This document shows positions 1 through 12,870 of a DNA stretch of 64,000 bases, piece after piece. The notes under the pieces were generated by a model, which was not told the DNA's origin, did not search any database, and saw only the letters and a list, made by a program, of their open reading frames with translations. The stretch spans positions 15,240,147 to 15,304,146 of the forward strand of contig NC_133297.1 in assembly GCF_005239225.2 (NCBI RefSeq). The letters run 5' to 3'. Both the position numbers and the translations under genes were made by a program. The DNA comes from Populus alba (Eukaryota > Streptophyta > Magnoliopsida > Malpighiales > Salicaceae). The stretch's first letter is position 1. Every line of letters starts with the position of its first letter.

Positions 1-887
1 TTTCATAAGCAGGTTAGAGAAATTTATTGGCACACGGATTCTCCACACATTACACTATGTTATCTTTTTTTTTATGTACATTATTTTCTTTGAAAAGTTT
101 ATTATTTAATGAACAACTTACATTTTCTTAGAAACTTACACACAATCTCAACTCAGTTCACACATGTCTTGACCAAATCCACAACAAACCATGAAAAATT
201 CAATTTTTATGAGCTCATGGACATAATCTCAACCCAATTCACACATGTCTTGACCAAATTCCACAAAAAAACATGAAAAGTTCAATTTTTATATGATGTT
301 TTTTACAACATCATCATTAAAGGTAATCCTAATGGTTAAGGAGGTTTTTTATAGTTTCATGTTGGATGTGTTTTTGAAAATAATTTGAAAATAAAATTTA
401 ATTTCGTGTACAAGTTATTTGTTTGATAAAGAGTTTTTTATCGTATTTAAAAGTATTTTTTTAAAAAAAATTACATTGAGACTATAATTTAATATTTTGT
501 TAGATATTTCTAAATAATTTTAATATGCTATATTAAAAACATTGAAAAGAAAAGAAGAAGAATGTTATTGAAAATAGGATTTGGGATAAGAATGATGAGG
601 GCTTTTGAGGATGCCATTGTGATGAACAACACTACAGTAGTCCAGTCCAATCTCTTCTCGCTTTACAATCACATGGGCTCTCACGTGACCTTTTCATTTT
701 ATTTTTTTTCCTTTGTGGACTGGTCAAGCAAGCGGTGGGCCTACAACATCATCATCATCAAATATACTAACCAAAGCCGTTACGCAATTGGATTCGAGTT
801 CCAATCACGTGACCTTTTCGAGCTTAGGGACTGTTTGGTTGAGAATTGAGATAGGAAAAAAAAGAAAAAGGAAAACAGTTATATTAA
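1..887. other. AT-rich intergenic DNA with a short tandem duplication
   Basis: I see no gene here. Positions 141-298 hold a two-copy tandem duplication with a unit of about 81 bp: the string cacatgtcttgaccaaat recurs at 161 and 242, followed in both copies by a similar 'catgaaaa..ttcaattttta' stretch. The open frames at 562-946 have no recognisable protein similarity and no convincing splice or start context. Confidence 0.6.
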
Positions 888-1401
888 GAGCTCATTTGGC
901 TCTGCGGCTGCTGTGTTTTATTGAAAACACAGTTGCAGCCGTTTAGTTAAAGAAAATTGAGGCGTACTGTTCACTGGTACCCATCTTTTTTCTGCGTTGA
1001 AAACGCAGCATTTGAGAAGCGTTGTTTTTTTACTGTTCACGTTAATTGCACTGTTCAATGAACAGTGCAATTAACATGAACAGTGCATTGTGGTGCACTG
1101 TTCACTTGCACTGCGTGGACACTCTTTTTTTTTTTTTTTTAGTTTGTAAATTTTTTTAATATTTTTTTTTTTAAAAAAAAAAACTAATTCAGAATGAATT
1201 TTATACATTATAATATTTTATCTAATTTTATTATATGCTAAAAAATTATGAAAATTGTAGTTTTTGTCGAATGTATTTTGTAAGTAATGGAATTATAGAT
1301 GGTTTCTTGGAATAATAAAAAATATTTTATATAAAGTATGATTTATTTTATAATATAATAGCAATAGTTAAATCGATAATATTTAAATTAAAAATCATCA
1401 A

Positions 1402-1432
<31 letters not shown>

Positions 1433-1630
1433 TTAAAATTATTTTATAACCTCAATTTTAAAAGCATTTTTAACCAAACACATTAAACTACTTTTTATTT
1501 AACCTTAATTTCAACCACAGTTTTAACCAAACACCTATTTTTTCAAACCAACCTCAACTAAAAATACTTTTTATAAAACAACTTTTTTCAAACCACAACC
1601 ACAATAGTTACCGCAATGCCATACACACTC
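888..1630. mobile_element. Tourist/PIF-Harbinger-like MITE, copy 1
   Basis: A non-autonomous DNA element bounded by TAA at 885-887 and TAA at 1631-1633, the 3-bp target-site duplication typical of PIF/Harbinger elements. The left end reads GAGCTCATTTGGC and the right end ACACACTC, which is an imperfect terminal inverted repeat. It shares its right-hand 450 bp with the element at 3834-4878, including the 'ttttaaccaaacacctattttttcaaacc' region (1530-1560). It has no coding capacity. An AT microsatellite (1407-1432) and a strong foldback (1032-1084) lie inside it. Confidence 0.7.
1032..1084. repeat. Near-perfect 26-bp foldback inside MITE copy 1
   Basis: The arms 1032-1057 and 1059-1084 are inverted copies of each other with a single mismatch (cacg versus catg) and a one-base spacer at 1058. 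The motif ACTGTTCA and its complement TGAACAGT recur on the flanks, at about 965-975 and 1098-1105. The arms would form a hairpin if transcribed. Confidence 0.85.
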
Positions 1631-1824
1631 TAAAGCAGTCATGTCTCAAAAAGTGCTTAAACATATTTGAAACCATGATTTACATAAAGGTTTGTTTGGT
1701 CCCAGGACTTTCCAGGCAAACTACAGTTTTTTTTTTAAAAATGAAATGCTCTTCAAACTATAGATAACTGCAATGTAGCTAAATTTACAGGTTAATATGC
1801 CTAAAAAAAAAATTGGGTGAGGAT

Positions 1825-1910
1825 GCAGGCCAGCTCAAGTGATGGGCTTATGCTTGCAAGTCTTTAAACGCCGGAGTTTAGACGTCAAACCCGACCTCAA
1901 TTAAGGAGGC
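1825..1910 (+). repeat. Possible tRNA-derived SINE fragment
   Basis: The stretch contains a box A-like 'agctcaagtgatgg' near 1833 and, about 40 bases on, a degenerate box B-like 'gagtttagacgtcaaac' near 1875. This is the spacing expected for a pol III promoter. No clear poly(A) tail or target-site duplication was found, so the call is tentative. Confidence 0.35.
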
Positions 1911-2046
1911 GTTTGACTTGGAAGTATGAGTTGTTTTTTTATGAAACCCACATAAAAAAAACATATATGTTTTGCTTTTATAAGATATAATTTGTGCTTT
2001 AAGATAATTATACCTTTAAAAAATACTAATTATATCTTCAAACTAG

Positions 2047-2258
2047 TTTGTTTAGCAATATGGTTATAATTGTTTTTTAAATAATTTTTCATGCTAAAAT
2101 ACATGTCAATAATGTTTTTTAAATTATTTTTGGCATCAGCATATTAAAATAATTTGAAAATACTAAAAAAATATTAACTTGAAGTTAATAAAAATAATAA
2201 ATTTTTATATTTTTTTAAACGTGTTTTTTAAAATGCAGAAATAAATAGTTGTTTAACA
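2047..2258 (+). repeat. Dispersed MITE-like repeat (family B), diverged copy
   Basis: This stretch is related to 2861-3091, with the same order of motifs: 'gtttagcaat', 'aataatttttc.tgct.aaat.catg', 'aatgatgttttt', 'atttttg.catcagca', 'aatttgaaaatac'. It is non-coding. The ends are eroded. Confidence 0.55.
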
Positions 2259-2860
2259 AAAGGGAGCACACATATGCTCTTTTTTTATTTTTTAACATTT
2301 TTTTTGGATGATTAGAAAGTTATAATTTCTCAACTTTAGTCTTAACTATTTTTAAATGAAAACATCTTTAAGTCAACACCTCAATGCAACTATTTCTGAC
2401 CAAGAAATTCGTTTTACCCTCCTTCTGGATAACAAAAAGGATCATTATACAAAAATAACTAAAAAAAACACTAGTCTTTTACTATGGTCCAGTTCTCATA
2501 TGATGGTTGTGTTTGTGATTATTATCAAGTTCAGGGTGCTATTTGTCATCTACTAGGAGCTGGTGCTAGTGCTACTGAAGGTATTTTTGCAATTTTAGCT
2601 ATATTATGTAAGTATTTTACATGGCCTGCTTGCTCATTTAATGACTTCCCGCTGAAACACCTCCACCATGAGAGTGTTGGTTTATAGAACTGTTTGTTTT
2701 TAATTTTAAAAATATTTTTTAAAAAATTTATTTTTATTTTTATTTTTATTTTATTTTATTTTATTCTAGATTACTTTAATATGCTGATATCAAAAATAAT
2801 TTTTAAAATATAAAATAAAAATATTATTTTAATACATTTTTGAGAAAAGAAACACTTTAA

Positions 2861-3091
2861 GAGCGTGTTTAGCAATGTGGTAGCGGTTGCTTTTCAAATA
2901 ATTTTTCGTGCTGAAATGCATGCCAATGATGTTTTTTCATTTTCTAAAAATCATTTTTGATATCAGCACATCAAAACGATTCAAAAAAATACAAACCGCA
3001 CTCAATTTTAGCAAAAACAAAAAATTAAATTTTTTGGAAACGCAGGTTAAACCGCGTTTCCAAACTGCCTTTAAAAAAAACCGTTACAACA
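2861..3091 (+). mobile_element. Dispersed MITE-like repeat (family B)
   Basis: The element begins GAGCGTGTTTAGCAATGTGG directly after TAA (2858-2860) and ends near 'aaccgttacaacactctc', an eroded inverted match to its start. The internal motif 'tttttgatatcagcacatcaaaacgatt' region (about 2955-2985) recurs at 28.5 kb (minus orientation), 49.4 kb and 50.5 kb. These ends match those of the 888-1630 and 3834-4878 elements, which suggests the same superfamily. Confidence 0.6.
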
Positions 3092-3833
3092 CTCTCAAAC
3101 ATAGTATAATATCTAGCCTTAAAAAAAAATAATAATGAATGAGTCATGTGTGTGTCTGCTCCCATGTGATTTTAAATTGAATGATCTATAAAAACTTAAG
3201 AGAAAAAAAAATATGTATATTATAGAATAATATAAATTATATTCTGGAGTCTTACTTAACATTTTAGACTTTTAGGTTGAAATATTTCTTTGACATAATA
3301 TTAAAATTTTAATGACTAAATAGTCATGAATTCAAATTTCACCAAACTCATTCTCTTCTAATTAAAATCTAAATAATAGCATAATATAGTATGTGTCTCT
3401 GCAAATTTTAAACCCAAAAAATTTTAACTTGAAGGAATATATATAATATAAATTATATTTTAAATTCCATGTAACAACTTTAATTTTTAAAATAATTTAA
3501 TATTTTGGATTCATATATGAGATTTGCATGTTGGGCCGGCCATATCCATAACATACTCTGCTTACACAGCAACAACAAAACCATCTCATTAATTTTATAG
3601 GCAAGAGGTTTTTCAATCACAACATAAGGTTTTCTGTGGATGTTTCAGGGAATTGCACTCTTAACCTCGATAAACCAGATCCCATCTTCAAAAACAATTT
3701 TATGCCTTTGTTGCTAGCCAATGCATCTCTACTTTTCACCTCTGTGTTATAAAACAGATTGATTGGTTCTGTGCTCTTGATATGGCATCTGAACAGCTGA
3801 CATGTAGGGCCCGTTTTTCCAAGTGTTGACTAA

Positions 3834-4878
3834 GAGTCCGTTTGGCTAAGCGTTTATACCTGCGTTTATTGTGTAACAGTTGCATTGAAGTGTTTGGTTA
3901 TAAATCAGCCGTGATTTTTTATATGTGGGCCCTACCATTATCTGCGTTGCAAACGCTGTTTTGTTGAAGCTGAAATTTCATGCTTCTCGCTGCGTTCCTA
4001 CCTCTCGCCTCTCGTTACTCCACTGTTACCATACCTGTGAGAGGCAGGAACGCAATATGTATTTTTATATTGGGAATGCCTTTAACATGAGGGGTCCTCC
4101 ATTTGGTTAATTGCGCCGACAATACACCAAAAACCATTAATTGATGTGAAGAAGAAAAATCATGAAACAACAAATTGGCTTGAATCCAAAACGCTTTATA
4201 ATTAGAATGCTACAACAGATGAAAAGTGTAGCATGCTATTTTGGTCAGACCGGTTCCGGCCAAATCAGGTCCAGTTCAAAGCTCAAAATATATTGAACCG
4301 GGTCCAACCCAGTAAAATAAAAAATAAAAAATATTTTTTTTTATTTTTTAATTATATTTTATTCAAAAAACTAATATTTAACATTATTCAATGACACTAC
4401 ATAAATAAGACAGAGATCGCTTGATGACATATCATTTGCAAAATTTGATCGCAATCCTAATTTTGTTTTTGATTATATTTTACCTGATATTATTACGTGC
4501 TTAAGAAACCAAAAAAATTGTAATCCTTATCGGATGTATTTCATACGTGATGGAAATATAGATAGTTTAATGAACAAATAAAAAATATTTTATATAAAAT
4601 ATTATTTATTTCATGATGTAATAGTAATAATTAAATCCACAATATTTAAATTAAAAACCATCAATATTAATATATATTTTTTAAAATTATTTTATAACCT
4701 CAATTTCAAAATCATTCTTAACCAAACACATTAAACTACTTTTTCTTCAACCTCAATTTCAACCACAGTTTTAACCAAACACCTATTTTTTCAAACCAAC
4801 CTCAACTTAAAGTACTTTTTATAAAACAGCTTTTTTTAAACCACAACCACAACCGCTACCGCAATACCAAACACACTC
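3834..4878. mobile_element. Tourist/PIF-Harbinger-like MITE, copy 2
   Basis: The element is flanked by TAA at 3831-3833 and 4879-4881. Its left end is GAGTCCGTTTGG and its right end is CCAAACACACTC, so 10 of 12 terminal positions are complementary. At 1,045 bp it is longer than copy 1. The right 500 bp match copy 1 closely and the left parts differ, so the two may be recombined or internally rearranged members of one family. The longest frame inside (3925-4110) resembles no known protein. Confidence 0.7.
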
Positions 4879-5173
4879 TAAATCTGCATCTTTTGCAGCT
4901 TCTGGATATGGAGTCGATGAAATGAAATGGCGGGCATCATCTTTAATATACATATACTGGGGGTGGTTTTGTTTATACCCTCGGGCGCCCAGATTTCAAG
5001 ACGCTTGATGTTGCACTCATAACTGGTTTAATTGGTTCCAACGACTGGATAAGTACAGATTAGTTCTCTCTGAATCATCATATGGTCACATTTCAAGTTC
5101 CTGATTAAAAAGAAATCACTATTTAACAAATAAATTACAAAGACTAGTGAAGTTTTCTACAATTTCATATCCA

Positions 5174-8100
5174 CTATGAGTACATTGATTTGAAACCTTC
5201 TGTCAGAGGAACTACTTTTGCTGACACCCTGGATTGCAACTTCAACACAGCTTCCCGTATGTCCTGAAATTAGCAGAATCCATTTAGAACAGATTCAGTT
5301 GCTGATGAACCAAGGTTCCTCCTTGCATCTGATACGATGATTCAGAGGAAAAGGCACAGGAAAGGAAAATGATGAAAAAACAAAATGTCCCTATTTGTAA
5401 CATTCTTTCAGAAGGTGGGTAGTTTTGGGGGTGATTCAAGTAATCTTTGCACCTGGAACTGAACATCCATCATCAGTTAAATTAGGACCATATGATTAAT
5501 CACGTATGTTTTTGGGCATGGAAGATTTTCCAAATACAGAGCAGCTAACCCGAGTTGAGTTGTAAATTATCAATTTAACCAATTTTGCTAAGATTTCTCA
5601 TAAAAGAGACCTGCAATCCTAAGTGCAAGGATAGCACAATTCCCATCATCTTGCATTTTGATCTATCTATTTATCTTAGTCATACGCAGAGTGTCCCACT
5701 AGGTTACTGGGTTAAAGGTAACAAAAAACAATTATATGGCTTGGTTCATTTCAATTATCACCTCTATACTGTAGCGGGAGGAGAAATGAGTCAACAAGAT
5801 TGCTTTACTCCGGATCCATTTGGCATTTTCAATAATCTGCGGTGTGAACAGGATCATGTCTCAGAATTGCAAGAATGAATGGAAAACATTCTGTACGGTT
5901 ATTGACCAAAGACAATCCAAGGTAACTGTAAAATCACGATGGGAGAATCAACATTCTTATACCTCAAACAAATGGGTATGGCCCCGCTGTCGTGCATGCT
6001 CAGTGGTAAAATCTTCATCCAGGAAAGTTGCCTGAAAGACATTAGCTTTAAGACTTCAACTGATTCTGGATAATGAAAATTAATTTGGATTCTGAAATTG
6101 TTCAAGAAAAAAGAAGAGCATAAACAGCAGTAATAACTCAACTCCTTGAATAGATGCCATGATTTCAGAATGATCATCGGAAAAGAAATATTTCCGAGGA
6201 TGAAGTTGGCTTTTCCATGTTCATAAGAAACCATACACCTTGCGTATTAAGAATAACCAGAAAATGATTCTACAAGGTAAGAGATACTTTAATCTATACC
6301 TCAGTTATTAGAACTTTTGCCCTCAACGCATCTGCATTACGCGGATCAAGCATGTACTCTGCTGTGGTATCTCCAGTAAAGGCCACCTCAGGGGACAATA
6401 TTATGTCTGTAATCTAATTAAAAATGCAAGCTAAAATGAGCATTTAGTAACTAAAATTTTCTACCAAGACTATGTTGCAGAAATTGCAAACCTCAACACC
6501 AGACTTCTTCAATTTCTCTATTTGTTTTCCTTTGAGATGAATGTATTGTTTCTTCAATTTTTTCCTCACCGAATAGATGACATAACCCTGGATAAAACCG
6601 AGTGATTTCATACACTTAAGAGATGAACAGTCTCAAGATTTCAAACATTATATCCAAATAATAATCAAATCTCGGCCTCAAACCTAGCATCAGTTTTCCA
6701 AGCACTATAATGGACTTGGAACACATGGTCTTTAGATCAAGGTTTCTGCTACTTTCCTGAAATAATTCTCTACAAAAACTGGTATATCTTGGGTGGTCTG
6801 ACCACTCGTGAGTCATAATTATATTTCTTTTCTTGTAGCTTTTAGACTTTTTTGAAGAAGAAAATACGAAGAGAAGAAACAAAATGATGAAACACACCTG
6901 ACTGGGTATAACATGTTGAGTTCTGAATGGTCGGACCACAACATCATTCCGCAATTCATATGTTTCACCTGAACTTGAACTTGAACTTGTGAGTTGTGTT
7001 CAGCATAAACACTAACAGATTATATACATAGACAAATCTAGCAAGCTAAAGGGGCATACCCACATCCAATGCAACCAAATCAAAATTAAGCTCTACTTGC
7101 CCCATTGCCCTGTGAATGTCAAATAGTTTCTCAACATCCTCTTTGATACACGGAGGGACAAATATTGTTGGAGGCTTTAAGCTGTACAAACCACGACTAG
7201 CCACATACATTGGCAGCCCACCCTGTGTCAGTAAACGTGAAATAAGCTCATGACAATATTCAAGGCCAAAAGTGAAACAGAGTGCCTAAAATATAATAAA
7301 ACAGTAAACAATGACAATCATAGCAATACACATGTTTAAGTGTCAAAACATTATGGTTTTTGCAACATTATATAGTTTATCAATCTAGATAATAACTAGA
7401 AATCTCCTTCAGTTGTTATTACTGAAAAAGGAATTCAGCTTAACTTTCTTCCAGATTCCCCTCCAACCTAACATCCAGTTTCTAATCAATAATAACAAAC
7501 TCGCCAGATCATGGTTTCAGCACATCCTCGCATAACTTCACACAACACCATGTATAGTGTGTGTGTGTGTGTGTGTACACAACTTAAACAATAGCATTAT
7601 AAGAGCCATAAACCAAAAAAGCTCTAGTGGTTAGCTTAATGCCACCATATTACATAACATCCATATTCAATTCTGACAAAGACCAAGCATAACCCACAAG
7701 TCTTAGAAAATAGAAGCGTTAACCTCAGCCAATTAGGGAAAGAAGAGAACACGTTTTTTTTTTATTTCTTCATAAAAACAAGGGATGCCGAAAACATGAG
7801 TAGTAGAGAAAAAACCAACAATGTGATCAAGATGGGCATGAGTGATGAAGACAAAATTCTGGTGAATAGCTCTGGTGGGGCACCTCCCAATATCAAAAGC
7901 ACACTTAAACTCTGGTATAATTATACAAGTCTCTTGGCCTCCAATGGACAGACCCTCAATTGCATACCCTCCCAAGTCAATTCCTTTACGGATAACAGCA
8001 GCACGGGCCTTTCTGTAGTCTTCTTCTTCCTCAATAGCACGCCCGATTTCTGATAAAAAGCTGGAGGCTTTGACTATGAAGGGCTTGTTTTTAATTTTGA

Positions 8101-8242
8101 GAGGGAGGAAATGAAAATTACGGGTTGTTAATGTTGTGGGTTTTCCTTTTCCATGGAAAATACTGGGGAGGTGCTGAAAAGGGAAAAGTGATGGGATTTT
8201 AGGATTGGGAGGTGATGAGAATAAAGGGATAGAGATTTGCAT
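5174..8242 (-). CDS. TRZ2: tRNase Z (RNase Z short form), probably chloroplastic, TRZ2-like
   Basis: Endonuclease that removes 3' trailers from precursor tRNAs; the Arabidopsis relative TRZ2 acts in chloroplasts. The eight minus-strand exons are 8242-7820, 7222-7060, 6968-6898, 6587-6492, 6413-6300, 6031-5963, 5836-5762 and 5263-5174, giving 366 aa with every junction in phase and GT-AG. The first roughly 65 residues are rich in Ser, Pro, Lys and Phe with few acidic residues, like a transit peptide. Metallo-beta-lactamase residues are visible: motif II HAHLDH (H135, H137, D139, H140), H214 in TQHVIPSQ, D266 in FTGDTT, GHTH (306-309) and H329 in LLTHFSSRY. Exon 1 stops at ...HLDHI and exon 2 resumes GGLPMYVASRG; reading through the donor would break the fold. 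The gene lies 0.7 kb downstream of the BPI/LBP gene in the same orientation, with no sign of a shared transcript. Family assignment is very secure; chloroplast targeting is inferred. Confidence 0.93.
7557..7576. repeat. (GT)n microsatellite in TRZ2 intron 1
   Basis: About ten GT dinucleotides lie in the first intron (7223-7819) of the tRNase Z gene. It is a likely length-polymorphic marker. Confidence 0.9.
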
Positions 8243-8935
8243 TTTGAGGAAAAGAAGACCGCATAAAGAAAGAAAGGGTTTTAGAGAGGCTTTGGATGAG
8301 TGGTTAGTTCAATCTTCAGACCACCTCCTGAGGTTGTGTCGTTGAATTTCTAACACCAGTCCTCGCTTCATGGAGATAAGTTGCGATGAGATTTGAGAGT
8401 CCTAATTGGGTTTAATATTATGTAATTGGTTATTTTTTTAAATTAATTTTTAATATCTGCATATTAGAATAATTAAAAAAATCAAAATTAAATTAATTTT
8501 TTTAAAAACGCAAAAAAAAAAAAAAAATCTCTTAGATGTACATCCATTTATCATAGAAAATAATTTTTGGCTGTTTACAATCATGAAATTCCTCTCGGGA
8601 GAACAATCAATTCCGGAAAAAGACGGGGAATCTCGGAATTTATCAGTTCTTCTCGTCATTGAACTTAAATAAGACAGATAATCAGCTGAAAAACGACTCG
8701 GATTATACACAATCAACTTTATTAGTATGCAATGTGCAAGTCGCTGAAAAGAATACAATAACATCAAAATCACAACACCTCAAATCTATGGATCTTCTAT
8801 GTTACCGCACAATTTGTGCATTTCTGTGGGGAACGCGCCCCGAGCTTTACATGAACATTATACAAGGGGTGTATGCCTGCTTTGATGGAGCTTGAGTGTA
8901 AACATAAATGAGGTCGGCTAGAGAGGCCCAGAAGC
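8243..8935. other. Spacer between the BPI/LBP and TRZ2 genes
   Basis: This stretch holds the 3' untranslated region of the BPI/LBP gene (minus strand, just below 8936) and the TRZ2 promoter (just above 8242). The 8420-8530 part is AT-rich with a poly(A) run at 8513-8526 and resembles the end of a dispersed repeat. I see no further gene. Confidence 0.6.
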
Positions 8936-11900
8936 CTACTTGATACTCAAGGACTCTCTGAACTCCACATCGCCACAAACTGTAATTTTTGATCTTGAGA
9001 AGATAATTTCAGCATTCTGAACAGTGAAACCATGAATGATGGGCAAGGGGAAACCTTTTGCTAAATGTGCATTTGCTTGCGGCACGAAAACGGTTTGGAT
9101 AAGTGTCCACATAAGTGGCTGCAACGGGAGAAGAACATTAAATATTTTACCAAAAATAACAAGAAAAAACATTGTTCTTTAAAGAAAAGGCCTTTCAGAA
9201 CAAACTACCTGAATAAGATACATCCGAAGATTGCCAATATTGCTCCACTTTAATGACATGGAAAAGTCATTCAATTTCACGCTGCCAACAAGGTTGTTGC
9301 CTGCAATTCCAACTGAACCTGATCCGCGAATCACCTGTGTGAACATGTAGCAAATGGGCAATGCTAACCATTAAAAGGATAGTGAGATCTTCCCTCAAAT
9401 ATTAAAGGAAATAATAATAGTTAATGGTCATGAATAGCTTTTAAGTTGCACAAATGTGGAGTTTGGAAATGTACGATGTAGAAGCTTCTAAGGAAAACAA
9501 ATGCACTGAGAACAAAGGTATGAGTTGAATTGATGTGATGCAGACAGGAAGGTTTACTATTGCAAATTGCTATTGAACAACTGTGTAACCAGAATTTTTC
9601 TACTCTTCCAGCAAGTGATGCAACGAAAACTGTAAAAATTTCTCAAGATCAGAAACCCAATTGAAATGCAGTGAAAGTACCGGTATCATACTATCTACTA
9701 TAGTTTTTCATCCAAATATAACAGAGCATAATCTATGAGTACAAACAAGTATATTAAAAAAGTACATTATGTTTCAAACTTGGGCAGTGGTGAAACACAG
9801 TGTCATAGTATATGCTTGTAGAAAACATTTGGTAGAAGCAGTGGGGTCATGCTATTTGATCAGCATCCATAATAAATTACTCTAGACAATATGCTAGGAT
9901 TTGATATTGTTTCCCACAGGCCACCAACATCAAATGTGACAGATTGATTGTTACACCATCGAGTCATAATTCTTGATAAAAAATAAGAAATAAAAGAACA
10001 GAATAAGGTCCAGCACAAATATAAAATAAACAGTGATTAAGATTGTAGAGCGTTTCTATATCTCTATCAAACCAACTTACCAGTGAAATGCATGCAACTG
10101 GTATTACTTGGTCTGCTTCCAATACATCAATTATCAAGTCTGCGTAAACCGTTGCATCGAGATTGTGTTCAGAAATCCTTAAGATAGGAGGAGATGACAA
10201 AGAGAGATTCATATTCATGTCATCATTTGGGTATTTCTTGTACAATTGCGGAACAATAAATCTCCATCCAGCGGTGTTTAGAAGAGACTGATCTGGTATT
10301 TTATCCACAATCCATTGCATAAATTTTGCCTGGCCAAAGAAAATTACAGATATTAAAATCTAAGTCAGGCAAGTAAAGGATATGATTGTATACCACACTA
10401 ATCACATATCTTCACCAAAATCCCAGCTCAGTTCTTCCAAAATTACCACCACAAGTTTGGAATTTTGGGGCGTAAGTCTATCAAATATGAGTTGATTGGA
10501 TTCAGTACTGATGAAAGTAGGGTCATCTACTCCAATATGATGAGATAGGTTAAATGACACTCAATTACCCTCTTCATGAATCAATCCTAAATGTCCTCAA
10601 ATACAACAGGTTCAGCGAATAAAACTAACTTGAGAAGAAGCAGAAGCAACTGAGAATTCCAATGGTCAGTGTCAACAGGCTTTTGGCTCTACAGCATTAA
10701 CATGGGATTCAGAACACAACAGATAAAATATAACAGATTCGAAACTTACATCATAATATAAGGCTGAAGCAGAATTGAAAACAGCCTCATCCAGAGAAAT
10801 TCCAAGCATTTTAGTTGGTTCAGTGCACAAAACTGAAGGCAGTGTATTTTCATAGTAATACATGGGGATTGGAACCTTTTTCCTTGCTGTGAATAACCCG
10901 TTGATGTCAAACCCAACAGAAGAATTACTCAATGAAGGGTTGTCCACAAAAGTTACATTTATTGAAGCATCATCATCCACAGGAATCTCTTTCGGAAGAG
11001 ATTGCAGAAACAAATCAAGCTTTAAAATTCCTTCTCCAAGATTCTGGGTAATAGCATTTTCCACTGCAGACCCTATTTGCTCTTCAAATGCATCTATCAT
11101 CCTGGAATATGAGAACAAAAGGTATTACCATACATGAGATATAACACTTTGATCCTAAGGATCATCATCAGGTAACTTCATAGAGACTAAGTTTCTCCCG
11201 TTCTCTACCCTAAACTAATGGGGGTTGAGGAACCTAGGAATAGGGCTTTCACCTCATAAAGGTCAGGGACTAGACAAGAAGGGTTAACATAGTTAGTACC
11301 TTTTGATTAAGTTTGCTAATTTGTAGATTTTGTGAAAAAAAAAAGATGGTCAGGCACTAAAATGGTGTGTGTTATTTATCTCAAAATATTAGCTGATCTT
11401 TGGAATATACTGGAAGAGGCAAAACATCAGATCTAGAAATAGGTTGTTGGACAAAGAAAATAGTAAACGCTGGCCTATAGTATGCAAAACACAAAAAGCT
11501 CAGCCAAGCATTAACAGAATATGGAAGCAACAAATTAGATTTGAGGTAGCATGGTGCTTCGCAATCAAATGGGAGTTTCCTGTAAAGAAGAGCCTACCCT
11601 TGATAGAACCAAGATGCTCCTCCATCCAATTTTATAGATATATCTTTAACATAACAACCACAGTCCATAAGGGAGAGCTTCAGAGTTCCCTCCTGGTTCT
11701 TCAGGCCTAATGTGAGCCCCACTTCCATGCCTTCAACCTTACCCAGAAGCAGCACTGATCAATTTCCCTTTGTTATCTAAGCGACAAAATATGAGCAGAC
11801 AAACACAGAGGAAGCAGACAATTATCCAGCTTACATACAAAACATTATACCTTTTGACATCCATGTACACCTCAAGTTATATAAACATTTAAAGAAAAAA

Positions 11901-12870
11901 AGAAGAGCAAGTTTAGGAACAATCATGAGTTCAAACATTTTAGCCTTGTCAAAATATCTCAACACACTAGCCTAACTGCCCAAGTATTGGTGCACAACAT
12001 AATCAAACTTGAATTGTATTTAACGCCGACAACGCTAATCAGGATTAAGCCCCGCTTTAACAAATTAAATAAATGGCATTCAACTAAACTTTGAACTCCC
12101 TAAGCTGTATACCTTTCCCAGGTCCAATAAAGTCAAATCAATTAAGAAAAACGACATGATAAACAACAACCACATTTGTTCAAGAACACTCAATGAGAAA
12201 CTCTTACAATGATTCCAATTCATAATCTAATTACATTCCTTCCATAAGCAATTATTGCAACTCAATCAACACAACATAGCAACTAAAGTCCACCCCTAAA
12301 CACAACCGCATGCCATAAAACAAAACCCACTTCAATGCACTCAAGAAAAGCATCAAGTTTGCCCATTAACAACTTAAACTTCCCTGTAAGCCTAAAAAAG
12401 CAAAACCCACAAGCTCAAAACCAATAAATACTACTCTAATAAGAAAAAGAAACTCGTACCTGAACAGAAGCATGGCCTTTATCAGAAATCTCCACAGGAA
12501 AAAGCCAAGTACTATATTCATAAGACCAATCCATACTCAAATTACAAGTGGTCCCAGAAGCAACAATTGCAAGGCCAGTATCACCAGGCTTGACATAAGA
12601 ATCCAATACTTGGAGCTGGTAGATGGTGATATTGGAGAGTAGCATATGGACATTGCCCAAAAAAGGGAATTTAGCAGTTTTAGTAATGTTGGGAAGTTTG
12701 AGAGGAATGATTGAAGAAATAGCTTGAGTTATGAGCAAATTCTTGAGGAAATCAAGGCCTTGTTGGGATATGACTATAGTAGTGAAGGCTTCTTGTTCTT
12801 GTTGGATTTGCGAGGAGGGAATTAGCAAGAGACAAGTTATTAGGAGACAGAGGGGAAGGGTTTGTGCCAT
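8936..12870 (-). CDS. BPI/LBP family protein (lipid-binding serum glycoprotein family), LBR-like
   Basis: A secreted lipid-transfer-fold protein of the BPI/LBP/CETP superfamily. Arabidopsis members (LBP/BPI-related) are reported to bind lipopolysaccharide. The six exons are 12870-12460, 11737-11598, 11101-10750, 10329-10081, 9334-9209 and 9118-8936; together they give 486 aa, close to the usual length. All junctions are GT-AG and in phase. The N terminus is a clear signal peptide (Leu/Ile-rich core after MAQT, ending near residue 22). Exon 1 (1-137) carries the start of the N-terminal barrel. The N-terminal domain continues with KLSLMDCGC and KLDGGASWFYQG in exon 2 (138-183), where two nearby Cys could form the conserved disulphide. 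The C-terminal barrel covers exons 3-6, including TAGWRFIVPQLYKKYPNDDM and NAHLAKGFPLP. The closest remembered Arabidopsis relative is At1g04970. The start is the first Met and is followed directly by the signal sequence. Confidence 0.92.

Noticed and set aside
2908..3132. 74-codon frame resembling one at 28434-28673
   Set aside because: The two frames look alike because both cross copies of the same non-coding dispersed repeat; neither has codon-like composition.
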